Origin: Leptospira noumeaensis
GTDB lineage: Bacteria > Spirochaetota > Leptospiria > Leptospirales > Leptospiraceae
Assembly (NCBI RefSeq): GCF_004770765.1
Contig: NZ_RQFK01000026.1
Coordinates: 806,001-870,000, forward strand
Reading direction: 5' to 3'
DNA: 64,000 nt
The translations under genes and the position numbers were made by a program. Within the stretch, counting starts at the first letter, position 1. Each line of letters begins with the position of its first letter. Shown piece after piece: positions 33,716 through 41,731 of this stretch. The notes beneath the pieces were generated by a model. That model had not been told where the DNA came from and did no database searches. It saw only the letters and a list, made by a program, of their open reading frames with translations.

Positions 33716-35026
33716 TCAATCCAATTCACGTCCAGAAAGTTTGGTGGATCTGTAAGAAAATGACTTTTCCCGAATGGCCTCCAAATCTTTTTCGGAAACT
33801 CCTGCCGTATGGGCGTGTCCATATTCTTCTGACATAGTGGTTCCAAATAGACCAGGATCATCAGATCCTATGGTAAGTTTAATATCGTTTTGCAAAAACC
33901 TTGTGATGGGATGATCAATATGTGATTCTAACATTCCAATGTATAAATTGGAAGAAGGGCAACATTCAACAACGGCCTCAGTTTGTGATATTTTTGACAT
34001 AACATAGTTTTGGAAGGTATGTAAGTATTGGGACTGAGTTCCATCAAACTGAATTTTTAAAAGTTCAGAATCTGGTTTTGTTTTTAAATCCTTTCGTTTG
34101 AGTTCGAGTTCTTCTTTGGGATAGAAGGGTCCAAAACTTGTGATTTCTTCATAAGATTCCAATTCACATTCTATTTGATCCTTGGCCTCCGATACGAGCT
34201 CTGTTCTTTCATCTCCTAAAAAATAATCAGAGTCAATTCCAAGAGCCAAAGCATGACCCAGTCTATGGGCTCCATTCTCGGCTGATTCTAAAACCCAACG
34301 TACAGCAGAGAAAGGAGTTTTATCTCTAAAACTTTCACCCACATGATAAAGAATCGATAGGGCAGTGTTAGGTTCCGCTTTGTTGTCTTTGATTATCGAT
34401 TGGAAAAAAGTTTTTTTATCTTTTGGTGGATGTCCTTCTTCGATATGACAGAAGTCAATTCCCACAAGTCCATTACGAATGACGGAATCTTTTTCCATCC
34501 AATTTTTCATCCAATCATAATGCCTTTCATAGTTTATATCTCTATGTAAGGACATCACTAGTTTGGACTGGATGGTTTTGCCTTCTTTTTTGGCGGAAGT
34601 TTCTCCTTTGGATAATCCTTCCAAACAGGCCATCAGTTTGCTATAAAAACTTTCTTTAGGTTCTTCTTTACCAAACATCAAACGATATTCTGCATAACTA
34701 ATATCTTCCAAACTATTGGAAAGAACTACATCATGAGTGACTTCTGTAATTTCTTTTTCATCAAACTTTACTAAGGCGATGATCAAATTGAACTTTGCTT
34801 GGAAATGTAAAAAGGGAGCCTTTTCTCGAAAATGATAGAGTTTGGAAAAATCTTTTATGTCCGAATAATCTTCAAAAAAGGTAGAAGGTCTAATTTTTTG
34901 ACCATAAGCCTTTTCATAGGAATCTAGATATAAGTGCCATCTAGGTTCGGGGTTATTTTTGCCAATTCGAAACAAAGTTTCGGGGGGTAAACATCCATAA
35001 AGGTGGTTGTGTAGATCGCAATACAT
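33716..35026 (-). CDS. Adenosine deaminase-like metal hydrolase
   Basis: 436 residues, an amidohydrolase barrel of the adenosine deaminase family. Metal ligands appear in order: HNHLYG (residues 6-11), YHVGE, GAHRLGHALALG, the CCPSSN segment typical of these enzymes, and the SDDPGLFGTT signature with the metal-binding Asp. A lid insertion of about 80 residues between the third and fourth strands (ELESYEEITSFG to DGTQSQYLHTF) is unlike small bacterial Add, so the substrate may not be adenosine. It leads a unit running through the potassium transporter genes. Confidence 0.85.
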   Translation of the reverse strand: MYCDLHNHLYGCLPPETLFRIGKNNPEPRWHLYLDSYEKAYGQKIRPSTFFEDYSDIKDFSKLYHFREKAPFLHFQAKFNLIIALVKFDEKEITEVTHDVVLSNSLEDISYAEYRLMFGKEEPKESFYSKLMACLEGLSKGETSAKKEGKTIQSKLVMSLHRDINYERHYDWMKNWMEKDSVIRNGLVGIDFCHIEEGHPPKDKKTFFQSIIKDNKAEPNTALSILYHVGESFRDKTPFSAVRWVLESAENGAHRLGHALALGIDSDYFLGDERTELVSEAKDQIECELESYEEITSFGPFYPKEELELKRKDLKTKPDSELLKIQFDGTQSQYLHTFQNYVMSKISQTEAVVECCPSSNLYIGMLESHIDHPITRFLQNDIKLTIGSDDPGLFGTTMSEEYGHAHTAGVSEKDLEAIREKSFSYRSTKLSGRELD

Positions 35027-35043
35027 ATAAGAATGACAAAACT

Positions 35044-36399
35044 ATGCTTCACAAAATTAGACGCATCTTGCAGCCAACTCGATTGAATCAGAAAATTCTT
35101 GGATTAGCAATCCCAGTTTTTTTTGGAATGATCAGTTATACAGCCATCATGGTAGCAGACACTGCTATGGTTGGTAAACTGGGAGAAGTCCCTCTCGCCG
35201 CAGTTGGGTTTGGCGGAATGGTCTATTTTTCCATTTTTGCCTTCCTTATGGGTGGATCCATGGCTGTGCAAATCATCGTAGCACGCAGATTTGGCGAAAA
35301 AAATGACAGAGGGGTCGGAATCACACTAGTTAATTCCGTTTATTTATCCTTTGTTTTAGGTGCATTACTTTCCTATTTTGGATTCATTTACGCTCCTCAG
35401 CTTATGGGTTGGATCGGAGATGATCCGCAAGTGATCGAAGTGGCAGGAGTGTATCTTTCCTACCGATTTATAGGAACCGTTCTCTTTTTTGTGGGATTCG
35501 CTTTACGTGGATTCTTTGACGGAATTGGAATTGTACAAGTGGGAATGATCTCTTCTATGTTAGCTGCAGTTACCAATATTTTTTTCAATTGGTTACTCAT
35601 TTTTGGAAACTGGGGATTCCCAGCTTGGGGAGTGAAAGGGGCAGCAATTGCTTCCAGTTTGTCTTCCATCCCATCTCTACTCATTGTGATATTTTATTTT
35701 TTCCGTAAAGATGTGATCAAATTCTTTCAATATGAGATTTTTGCACCAAGTATCGCGACAATCAAAGAACTTTGTATGGTTGGGTTCGCACCTGCTGTCG
35801 AAGGAACACTTGTAAACTTTGCTTTCTCTGGATTTTATAAAATTGCAGGAATGATTAGCACAACCACCTTAGCTTCGGCTAGTGTTGTATTAACATGCCT
35901 TAGTTTGTCTTTTATGCCAGGTTTTTCATTTGGAATTGCAGCCACTACCATTCTTGGCCAATCTATGGGTCAGGGAAAAATTCGATTGGCTTATGAAGGA
36001 ACCATGCGTTCGGCCACGTTCTCTGCGATTGTGATGGGAAGTATGGGACTCTTTTTTATCATCGGTGGGCCTTGGCTCATTGGTTTATTCACAGATGTTC
36101 CTGCCGTAGCAAAGGTTGCTTATCCTGCACTTTGTATTGTGGCCCTCATCCAAGTGGGAGATGCCTATCATATGGTGATTGGTTCTGCACTTCGTAGTGC
36201 GGGTATGATGTACTATGTGATGTTTGTTTATCTCATTGTTTCCTTTCTCATCATGTTGCCTTTGGCCTATTTATTCGGGATAGTCCTAGCGTGGGGCAAT
36301 TTTGGAATCTGGTCTGCGTTTTTTATTTGGATTTTACTCATGGCAGTGCTTTTTGTCAGAAAATTTCGTAAGAAGGAGTGGGTGAACATACGAATTTAA
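35044..36399 (+). CDS. MATE-family efflux transporter
   Basis: 451 residues, 12 membrane segments in two six-helix halves. Family markers include LAIPVFFGMISYTAIMVADTAMVGKLGEVPLAAVGFGG, read in part, and the second-half equivalent (SFMPGFSFGIAATTILGQSMGQGK). DinF/NorM-type MATE proteins export drugs or metabolites by sodium or proton antiport. It is divergent from the deaminase gene (17-base gap) and followed 15 bases later by the patatin gene, so the two form an operon. Confidence 0.92.
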   Translation: MLHKIRRILQPTRLNQKILGLAIPVFFGMISYTAIMVADTAMVGKLGEVPLAAVGFGGMVYFSIFAFLMGGSMAVQIIVARRFGEKNDRGVGITLVNSVYLSFVLGALLSYFGFIYAPQLMGWIGDDPQVIEVAGVYLSYRFIGTVLFFVGFALRGFFDGIGIVQVGMISSMLAAVTNIFFNWLLIFGNWGFPAWGVKGAAIASSLSSIPSLLIVIFYFFRKDVIKFFQYEIFAPSIATIKELCMVGFAPAVEGTLVNFAFSGFYKIAGMISTTTLASASVVLTCLSLSFMPGFSFGIAATTILGQSMGQGKIRLAYEGTMRSATFSAIVMGSMGLFFIIGGPWLIGLFTDVPAVAKVAYPALCIVALIQVGDAYHMVIGSALRSAGMMYYVMFVYLIVSFLIMLPLAYLFGIVLAWGNFGIWSAFFIWILLMAVLFVRKFRKKEWVNIRI

Positions 36400-36414
36400 T
36401 AGAACGAGGGGAAA

Positions 36415-38166
36415 ATGAAACGAACAGAACAAGAAAGGCAGGCCATTCAAAAATTTTTAAAGTCTGTGGATTTGTTCAAAAAACTTCCCCCATCTGTTCT
36501 GTTACGACTTGCTAACAACGTCCAAGAAAAATTAGTTCGAAGCCACGAAGCTCTCTATTACAAAGGAGAGTCTTCGGAATCCATTTACATTGTAAGGTAT
36601 GGTGAAATCCTTCTCGAGAATGTAGCCGGTCAAAGTCATGTGTATGTGGGTTCAGGTCAAGTGTTGGCCGAAAATTCCCTTATCTCCAGTTCCAATCATT
36701 CTACATCTGCCATTGCAGTCATTGATTCTCTCGTTTACGTTTTGAATGGAAAATTGTTTTTACAATTGGCATCTCAAGAGAAAGTTTTTGCACAAAACAT
36801 CATCCAAATGATGGGATCTCGGATGCGAGAGAATTTAAACAGACCCAGTCACAAAGATAATTTTGTCGGATTACGCAGGTTATGTGTTCATGTCCCTTTG
36901 GAACCTGAATATAATTTTGGCGAAAAAGTAAAATCTTTCATTGATGAATATGGTGAAGTCACCAAAAAATTATCATCAGCCATTCCCATATCCACTTTTA
37001 AAGGAATGGATCCCACTCAGATTTCAGAGTATCTATCCAATCTTAGAAACAAAACACCCTTACTTCATATTTATTTTGATGAAGCCACTTCGCGAATGGA
37101 TTTACATTATTTAGTAGTTCAGTCTGACTTTATCGTTTTTTGGGAAGATGAACCAGAAAAGTTTTATAAGGAAAAAGAAGAAATCATTCATTTTTGGAAA
37201 AACCGAATTCGAAACTTTGAGGGCCGCGCTATCCGTCTGATGGAAAGTGGAGTTCGTAAAAGTTATCTCCCTCAAGACCAATCACTCAAAAACTTTTACC
37301 AAAAAGATACATTGGCAAGGTATTTGGTTTCCAAAACCAGAGGTTTAGCGTTAGGTGGTGGTGGTGCCAGAGCCCTCGCTCATGTTGGATTGTTAAAAGT
37401 TTTACATAGAGAAGGAATTCATTTTGATTTTGTATCGGGTGCATCTATGGGAGCCGTAATTGCCGCTCTATATGCGAGAAAAAATTCGCCTGAAGAAATT
37501 GAAGAAATGATAAAAAATTTCTTTGGTGGATTGGAAAGTGCCTTTGATCCTACTCTTCCCGTCGTTGCCTTTTTTAAAGGGAAACGAATGAAACGAATGT
37601 TAAAGAAAGCTTTTGGTGACCAAAGGATCGAAGAACTTCCACTTCCTTTTGCCACTTCTGCTGTGGATTTACAAACCGGGAAAGAACATATTTTTGACCA
37701 AGGCCCAATCACAGAGGCACTCACCAGTGCAATGAGTTTGCCTGGAGCCTTTCCTCCTTACAGGCTCGGCGAAAAGTTGTTAGTTGATGGTGGAATGATC
37801 AATAACGTTCCGGAAAATCTCATTCGTTCTAAGGGTGCGGATGTGGTGATGGGCATCAACGTATCTCCAATGCAGGAAATTGTTCCGGTCAAACTTTTTG
37901 AAGATCGCAATACAACAGAAAAAGGATTTTTTCGTTATATCTGGGATACTTTAAAATACCCACCAATCTTGCAGATTATGACAAGAACTATCACTTTGGA
38001 AGGTCGAGAGATCACAAGGCTGAAAAGGCCCAAATTGGATTTATTCGTACACTTCCATTTAGAAGAGTTTCAGTTATTTGATTTTGCCCGTTACCAAGAA
38101 ATCATTGATAAAGGTGAAGCCGAAGCCGAAGCAAACTTAGCAGAGATCAAACAATTGTTTTCTTAA
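36415..38166 (+). CDS. Patatin-like phospholipase with N-terminal cyclic-nucleotide domain
   Basis: 583 residues. An N-terminal cyclic-nucleotide-binding domain covers about 15-130 (SVDLFKKLPPSVLLRLANNV, LYYKGESSESIYIVRYGEILL). The patatin domain starts near 305 with the oxyanion loop GGGGARALAHVG, the Ser hydrolase motif GASMG (Ser344), and the catalytic Asp in DGGMINNVP (about 459). The layout is that of neuropathy-target-esterase-like lysophospholipases. It would hydrolyse membrane phospholipids in response to cAMP or a membrane signal. Same operon as the MATE gene. Confidence 0.92.
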   Translation: MKRTEQERQAIQKFLKSVDLFKKLPPSVLLRLANNVQEKLVRSHEALYYKGESSESIYIVRYGEILLENVAGQSHVYVGSGQVLAENSLISSSNHSTSAIAVIDSLVYVLNGKLFLQLASQEKVFAQNIIQMMGSRMRENLNRPSHKDNFVGLRRLCVHVPLEPEYNFGEKVKSFIDEYGEVTKKLSSAIPISTFKGMDPTQISEYLSNLRNKTPLLHIYFDEATSRMDLHYLVVQSDFIVFWEDEPEKFYKEKEEIIHFWKNRIRNFEGRAIRLMESGVRKSYLPQDQSLKNFYQKDTLARYLVSKTRGLALGGGGARALAHVGLLKVLHREGIHFDFVSGASMGAVIAALYARKNSPEEIEEMIKNFFGGLESAFDPTLPVVAFFKGKRMKRMLKKAFGDQRIEELPLPFATSAVDLQTGKEHIFDQGPITEALTSAMSLPGAFPPYRLGEKLLVDGGMINNVPENLIRSKGADVVMGINVSPMQEIVPVKLFEDRNTTEKGFFRYIWDTLKYPPILQIMTRTITLEGREITRLKRPKLDLFVHFHLEEFQLFDFARYQEIIDKGEAEAEANLAEIKQLFS

Positions 38167-38183
38167 GCGTTGAAAATTGGGAA

Positions 38184-38651
38184 TTATAGAATAGAGTTTA
38201 GTAATTTTGTATTCATCTTATTGAATGGATTGATGATTTTTAATTTGTTAAATTTTGTTCCATCATTAAAGTCTTCAGACAATAAATAATCACAATTGAG
38301 CTCTAAAGCAGCCAAAATAATCAAAGAATCATAATAAGATAATTTATTCTTCTCTCTTAATTTCAGAGCATTTTTGTAAAATTCAATTGTTGGGAAAAAA
38401 GAACAAATTGGATCTAAGATTTTTTCTATGAAACTTGAAATATCCTGACCTTTCATCGGTGGTTGTCCTTTTGTAAGCATTACATTACTAAATTCTTGGA
38501 TGACTTGGTAACTTATAGAAAATCTATCAGATTTAAAAGAAGCTTTTATGATATTTGAAGAGATTTCCTTTTTTTCAAAATCCTTATGTGAAAAGAAGGA
38601 AATAAATATATTCGTATCGATGAAGACTTTACCTTTCATTTGCTTCTTCAC
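38184..38651 (-). CDS. PIN-domain toxin (VapC-like)
   Basis: 155 residues. The PIN fold acidic residues appear in VFIDTNIFISFF (Asp about 12), in the internal YYDSLIILAAL helix and in the late LLSEDFNDG. PIN toxins are RNases. It follows and overlaps by 23 bases an antitoxin gene; a Met at residue 5 would reduce this to 11. The C-terminus (NPFNKMNTKLLNSIL) is slightly extended. Confidence 0.85.
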   Translation of the reverse strand: MKKQMKGKVFIDTNIFISFFSHKDFEKKEISSNIIKASFKSDRFSISYQVIQEFSNVMLTKGQPPMKGQDISSFIEKILDPICSFFPTIEFYKNALKLREKNKLSYYDSLIILAALELNCDYLLSEDFNDGTKFNKLKIINPFNKMNTKLLNSIL

Positions 38652-38847
38652 GGGTTATTTTTCGGTTTATTTTTACATATTCAAATTTTTTCAAATATGC
38701 ATCTAGATCGAAATCTTTTGGCTCAGATTCAGAATAAGCGCGGAGCCATTCATTAAAAATGTCATTGAGTGACCTTTTTTGTTTACTTGCTTTTAGACGA
38801 GCTTTTTCAATTGCCCTTTCATCAGCTCTAAAAGTAATACTTTTCAT
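38629..38847 (-). CDS. Ribbon-helix-helix-type antitoxin
   Basis: 72 residues. A strand MKSITFRADERAIEKARLKA is followed by a short helix pair (SKQKRSLNDIFNEWLRAY), typical of RHH/CopG antitoxins. The acidic tail (FDLDAYLKKFEYVKINRKITREEANER) would bind the PIN toxin encoded next. A CACGA-N3-TCGTG palindrome lies just upstream. Confidence 0.8.
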   Translation of the reverse strand: MKSITFRADERAIEKARLKASKQKRSLNDIFNEWLRAYSESEPKDFDLDAYLKKFEYVKINRKITREEANER

Positions 38848-38861
38848 GTTTATTATTTTAC

Positions 38862-38874
38862 ACGAGTTTCGTGC
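38862..38874 (-). promoter_or_regulatory. Palindromic operator of the PIN toxin-antitoxin pair
   Basis: CACGA (38862-38866) and TCGTG (38870-38874) flank GTT, 14 bases upstream of the antitoxin ATG. The position fits a ribbon-helix-helix autoregulator. Confidence 0.45.
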
Positions 38875-39040
38875 AATTTGTCAAATTGAAAATTGGTTAT
38901 TTTATTACAGTAAACCAGTTTCTGGTTAATTTTCTGATTTTCTAATTATTTAGTTCCAATCTCCACCTAAAGAAAGTTAGATACTTTCTCAAGATGGAGT
39001 GTTTTTTTGGTTTGCTCAAGTTTGGTTTGGGAGATTCGAA

Positions 39041-40036
39041 TTACAAAGAGGAAAGGATTTCCTTTTTTTTTGCTTCAAATTCCTCTGCGTTGATAAGACC
39101 CTGATCCAGTAGTCCTTTGAGTTTGGCAATTCTTGCTGCTGGATCATTCGCTGCCGGTGCCCCACCACCTTGGCCTCCCCCTTGGTTCATCATATTGCCC
39201 ATCATCTGGCCCATATTCATCCCCATTCCCATGCCCATCCCGGCACCCATGGCCCCACCACCTTGGCCTTCGTTTTCTGCGGCCGCTTGTCCAATATCGA
39301 ACATTTTCTTCTGTTGGTATTTATCACCGAGCATATCAATTTCAAATTTGTCGGTGATGATTTTTTGGATTCGTTGGTAGTTGGGATCGTTTTGGTCAAA
39401 GTTCACCGAAGATACGTTAAACTCTGTTAAATCGATTCCATACTTTTCAAATTCAGGAGCGAGTTTGACTTTTCCTGCAGTGGAACTTTCATCTCTAAAT
39501 TTGTTAATTTCAACCACAGAAGTGTTGTTGTTTAAGATCACTTCTGCAATAAAATCACCAATTCCTCGCACAATGTTTGGTTTTAAAAATTCATCTACGG
39601 ATTCGTTTGTAGTTCTGTTTCCACCTTTCACTACATTGAGTAAAAAGGATCTCGAATCTTTGATTCGGAATTTGTAATCACCGAAGGCACGGATGTTTAA
39701 TACAATTTTGTATTTGGGATCTTCCAAGGGAATTGGAGTGTTGGTTCCCCATTTCATTGCAAAAATGGCTTTGTTTACATAATATGCTTCTGCAGTGAAA
39801 GGAGTTTTTCCACCAAACGGAAGATTGACGAGAGCTTCGAGGATGGGAATGTTTCCCGTTTTTAAAGTATGAGTTCCTGGACCAAAGGTATCCAAAGCTT
39901 TGCCTTCTTTAAAAAAAATGGCTTCTTGGTTTTCCTCTACAACAAGTTGGCCTGCGGTACTGATTTCATCAGATGGATATTTCCAAACGATTTCATTGGG
40001 ACTGCCTTCAAATTTAATTCTATCTATTAGTGCCAT
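39041..40036 (-). CDS. SPFH-domain protein with C-terminal SHOCT module (YdjI-like)
   Basis: 331 residues. An SPFH/band-7-type domain fills 25-240 (SDEISTAGQLVVEENQEAIFF, PFGGKTPFTAEAYYVNK, then GDYKFRIKDSRSFLLNVVKG). A long Gly/Met-rich linker (residues about 250-290) follows, and a SHOCT module ends the protein (RIAKLKGLLDQGLINAEEFEAKKKEILSSL in full, read in two parts). The layout matches Bacillus YdjI, which recruits PspA to the membrane with zinc-ribbon partner YdjG. Here the zinc-ribbon membrane gene is two genes upstream in the same operon. Confidence 0.85.
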   Translation of the reverse strand: MALIDRIKFEGSPNEIVWKYPSDEISTAGQLVVEENQEAIFFKEGKALDTFGPGTHTLKTGNIPILEALVNLPFGGKTPFTAEAYYVNKAIFAMKWGTNTPIPLEDPKYKIVLNIRAFGDYKFRIKDSRSFLLNVVKGGNRTTNESVDEFLKPNIVRGIGDFIAEVILNNNTSVVEINKFRDESSTAGKVKLAPEFEKYGIDLTEFNVSSVNFDQNDPNYQRIQKIITDKFEIDMLGDKYQQKKMFDIGQAAAENEGQGGGAMGAGMGMGMGMNMGQMMGNMMNQGGGQGGGAPAANDPAARIAKLKGLLDQGLINAEEFEAKKKEILSSL

Positions 40037-40055
40037 GTTTTATTTCCTTATCCTG

Positions 40056-40583
40056 TTATTTTAAAAAGATTGAGTTTCTTGATTCAAATTGAGTTTCGAA
40101 GTCTAACAATAGTTTGTTAGTCGATTCAATGGCTGCTTCTGGATTTGAGGCAAAAGCGGTTGGTAGTGTTTCCAAAATTTCTTTTTGTAAAACATCTGCT
40201 TTTTCCAACATAGAAAAGTCATGGTTTAATAGTTTTTCTATTTCTGCCGATGTGGCTTTGACACCGGTGCCAAGTCCATTCATTCCATAACCTGCGGAAC
40301 TGACCTTCATAATGATTCGGTCTAGTAAAGTTGTGGCTGGATTTGTTTTCCCGATGTTTTGGATTTGAGCTTTCGCCACAAAACCTTCTTCCAGTTTACG
40401 AAAACTTTCTTTAAAGGTAGAGAGTAACGCTCCAAGTTCCTTACGAACTAAAAGATCCGTTTTTTCAAACTCTTGGTTGGCCAGAGCTTCTTCAAATAGT
40501 TTGGTTTCTTTTAAGAACTTTCGAATGGGATCTTGTTCGTTCTTAAATCGTTCTAATGTGGTTTTTAACCAAGTTGGATCCAT
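40056..40583 (-). CDS. Helical protein between SPFH and zinc-ribbon genes
   Basis: 175 residues, soluble, almost entirely helical and charged, with no recognised motif (KETKLFEEALANQEFEKTDLLVRKELGALLSTF, read in part). A short Gly-rich turn (YGMNGLGTGV) divides two helical halves. It lies in one operon with the SPFH/SHOCT and zinc-ribbon proteins, so it may be the counterpart of the YdjH protein in Bacillus or stand in for PspA. This is context only. Confidence 0.55.
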   Translation of the reverse strand: MDPTWLKTTLERFKNEQDPIRKFLKETKLFEEALANQEFEKTDLLVRKELGALLSTFKESFRKLEEGFVAKAQIQNIGKTNPATTLLDRIIMKVSSAGYGMNGLGTGVKATSAEIEKLLNHDFSMLEKADVLQKEILETLPTAFASNPEAAIESTNKLLLDFETQFESRNSIFLK

Positions 40584-40584
40584 T

Positions 40585-41646
40585 TTATTCCTCTGTTTCG
40601 ATTCCGTCTAATGTTTGTATGGTGTCACATGTGATGTAGTTAAAGATGACACTTTTTTCTGATTGGTAAATGGCTTTGGCAGGAAGTGATTTCCATTTTG
40701 TTTGGTCAAATTCGCAGTCATGTTTTTCACCTTTGGTTTTACCACTGGACTCAGTGAAATGGACTAAGTACTTTTCTTCTTTTGTACCTAACCTTTCGCA
40801 ACCGATACTTGTACTGGAACATTCGCGAATTTGGGGAGTGGGCCAATAAGGTTCCTGTGTGGTTCCAAATCCTTTGGCCACAGCGTTGCGATCAAAGGCC
40901 CATTTATCAATTCGATAACTGCAATGGTCATCATACACAGGTTCTTTTCTGTATTTCGTTGTACAACTTTCACTTTCTGAAAAAGTTCCATCTCCACGAT
41001 CCGAACGAACTGTACGGCAATCTTCTCCATCAGGAATACTGTCATAACTTCTAATCTGACGACTTCTGGACACACTGTACGCACCCATAGGCATCGAATC
41101 ACACCATTCGGATTCTGAAACTGGCTTGAATTGGTCAATGGCAATGGTGCGAGACCATTCATGGTGAGTGATTTGTAGTTCTACTTTTTCAGTCCATAAC
41201 ACACCAAGACAAACAAATCCTATCCCACCAAAAACAATGGTTCCTAGTAACCATAACACCCATTTCGGAGTTTTAGGATGTGGTTTGATGAATTCAGAAT
41301 TTTCAAATGCTAGATCTTCTTTTGCTTTTTGAACAGAATCTTCGGTGAGCCCATCTTGGTCAGAACGAAGTTTGACAGTTTGAGCACCATCGAGAGAACC
41401 ACCGCAGTTCCCGCAAAACGTAGCTTTGGCACCATTGGCAGTTTGGCAGAAAGGACAGGTTTTATCTGCCCCATAATAAATATGATCTTGGACAGCGACT
41501 TTATCTGCTTCGTTTGGAAAGTATCTACGGCCCGGATCTTGTGTGGCTCCGCAGTTCGGACAATGCCTATGTGTTTTACCGAGTAACTTTTTAGAACCGC
41601 AAAACTCGCAGTCCCAAAGCATTTCATAGATTTTTTCTTCTGCCAT
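40585..41646 (-). CDS. Zinc-ribbon membrane protein (YdjG-like)
   Basis: 353 residues. Two zinc ribbons lie near the N-terminus: CEFCGSKKLLGKTHRHCPNCG (in part) and CPFCQTANGAKATFCGNCG. One membrane segment (KWVLWLLGTIVFGGIGFVCLGVLW, in part) near 130-155 separates them from a periplasmic part with paired Cys (ECSSTSIGCERLG and others) and a repeated Tyr/Asp pattern. It leads the SPFH operon with a 1-base gap to the next gene. Predicted to anchor the SPFH partner at the membrane. Confidence 0.75.
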   Translation of the reverse strand: MAEEKIYEMLWDCEFCGSKKLLGKTHRHCPNCGATQDPGRRYFPNEADKVAVQDHIYYGADKTCPFCQTANGAKATFCGNCGGSLDGAQTVKLRSDQDGLTEDSVQKAKEDLAFENSEFIKPHPKTPKWVLWLLGTIVFGGIGFVCLGVLWTEKVELQITHHEWSRTIAIDQFKPVSESEWCDSMPMGAYSVSRSRQIRSYDSIPDGEDCRTVRSDRGDGTFSESESCTTKYRKEPVYDDHCSYRIDKWAFDRNAVAKGFGTTQEPYWPTPQIRECSSTSIGCERLGTKEEKYLVHFTESSGKTKGEKHDCEFDQTKWKSLPAKAIYQSEKSVIFNYITCDTIQTLDGIETEE

Positions 41647-41731
41647 CGCAACAAAGGTTTATCCGCAAAAAATTGACTTTTGCAAGAAAAATATTTTCAA
41701 TTCCCAAAATCCATCCTAGAATCCTTAGAAT

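Noticed and set aside
39117..39430. Several overlapping plus-strand frames rich in Pro and Ala
   Set aside because: They are the reverse of the Gly/Met-rich linker of the SPFH protein.
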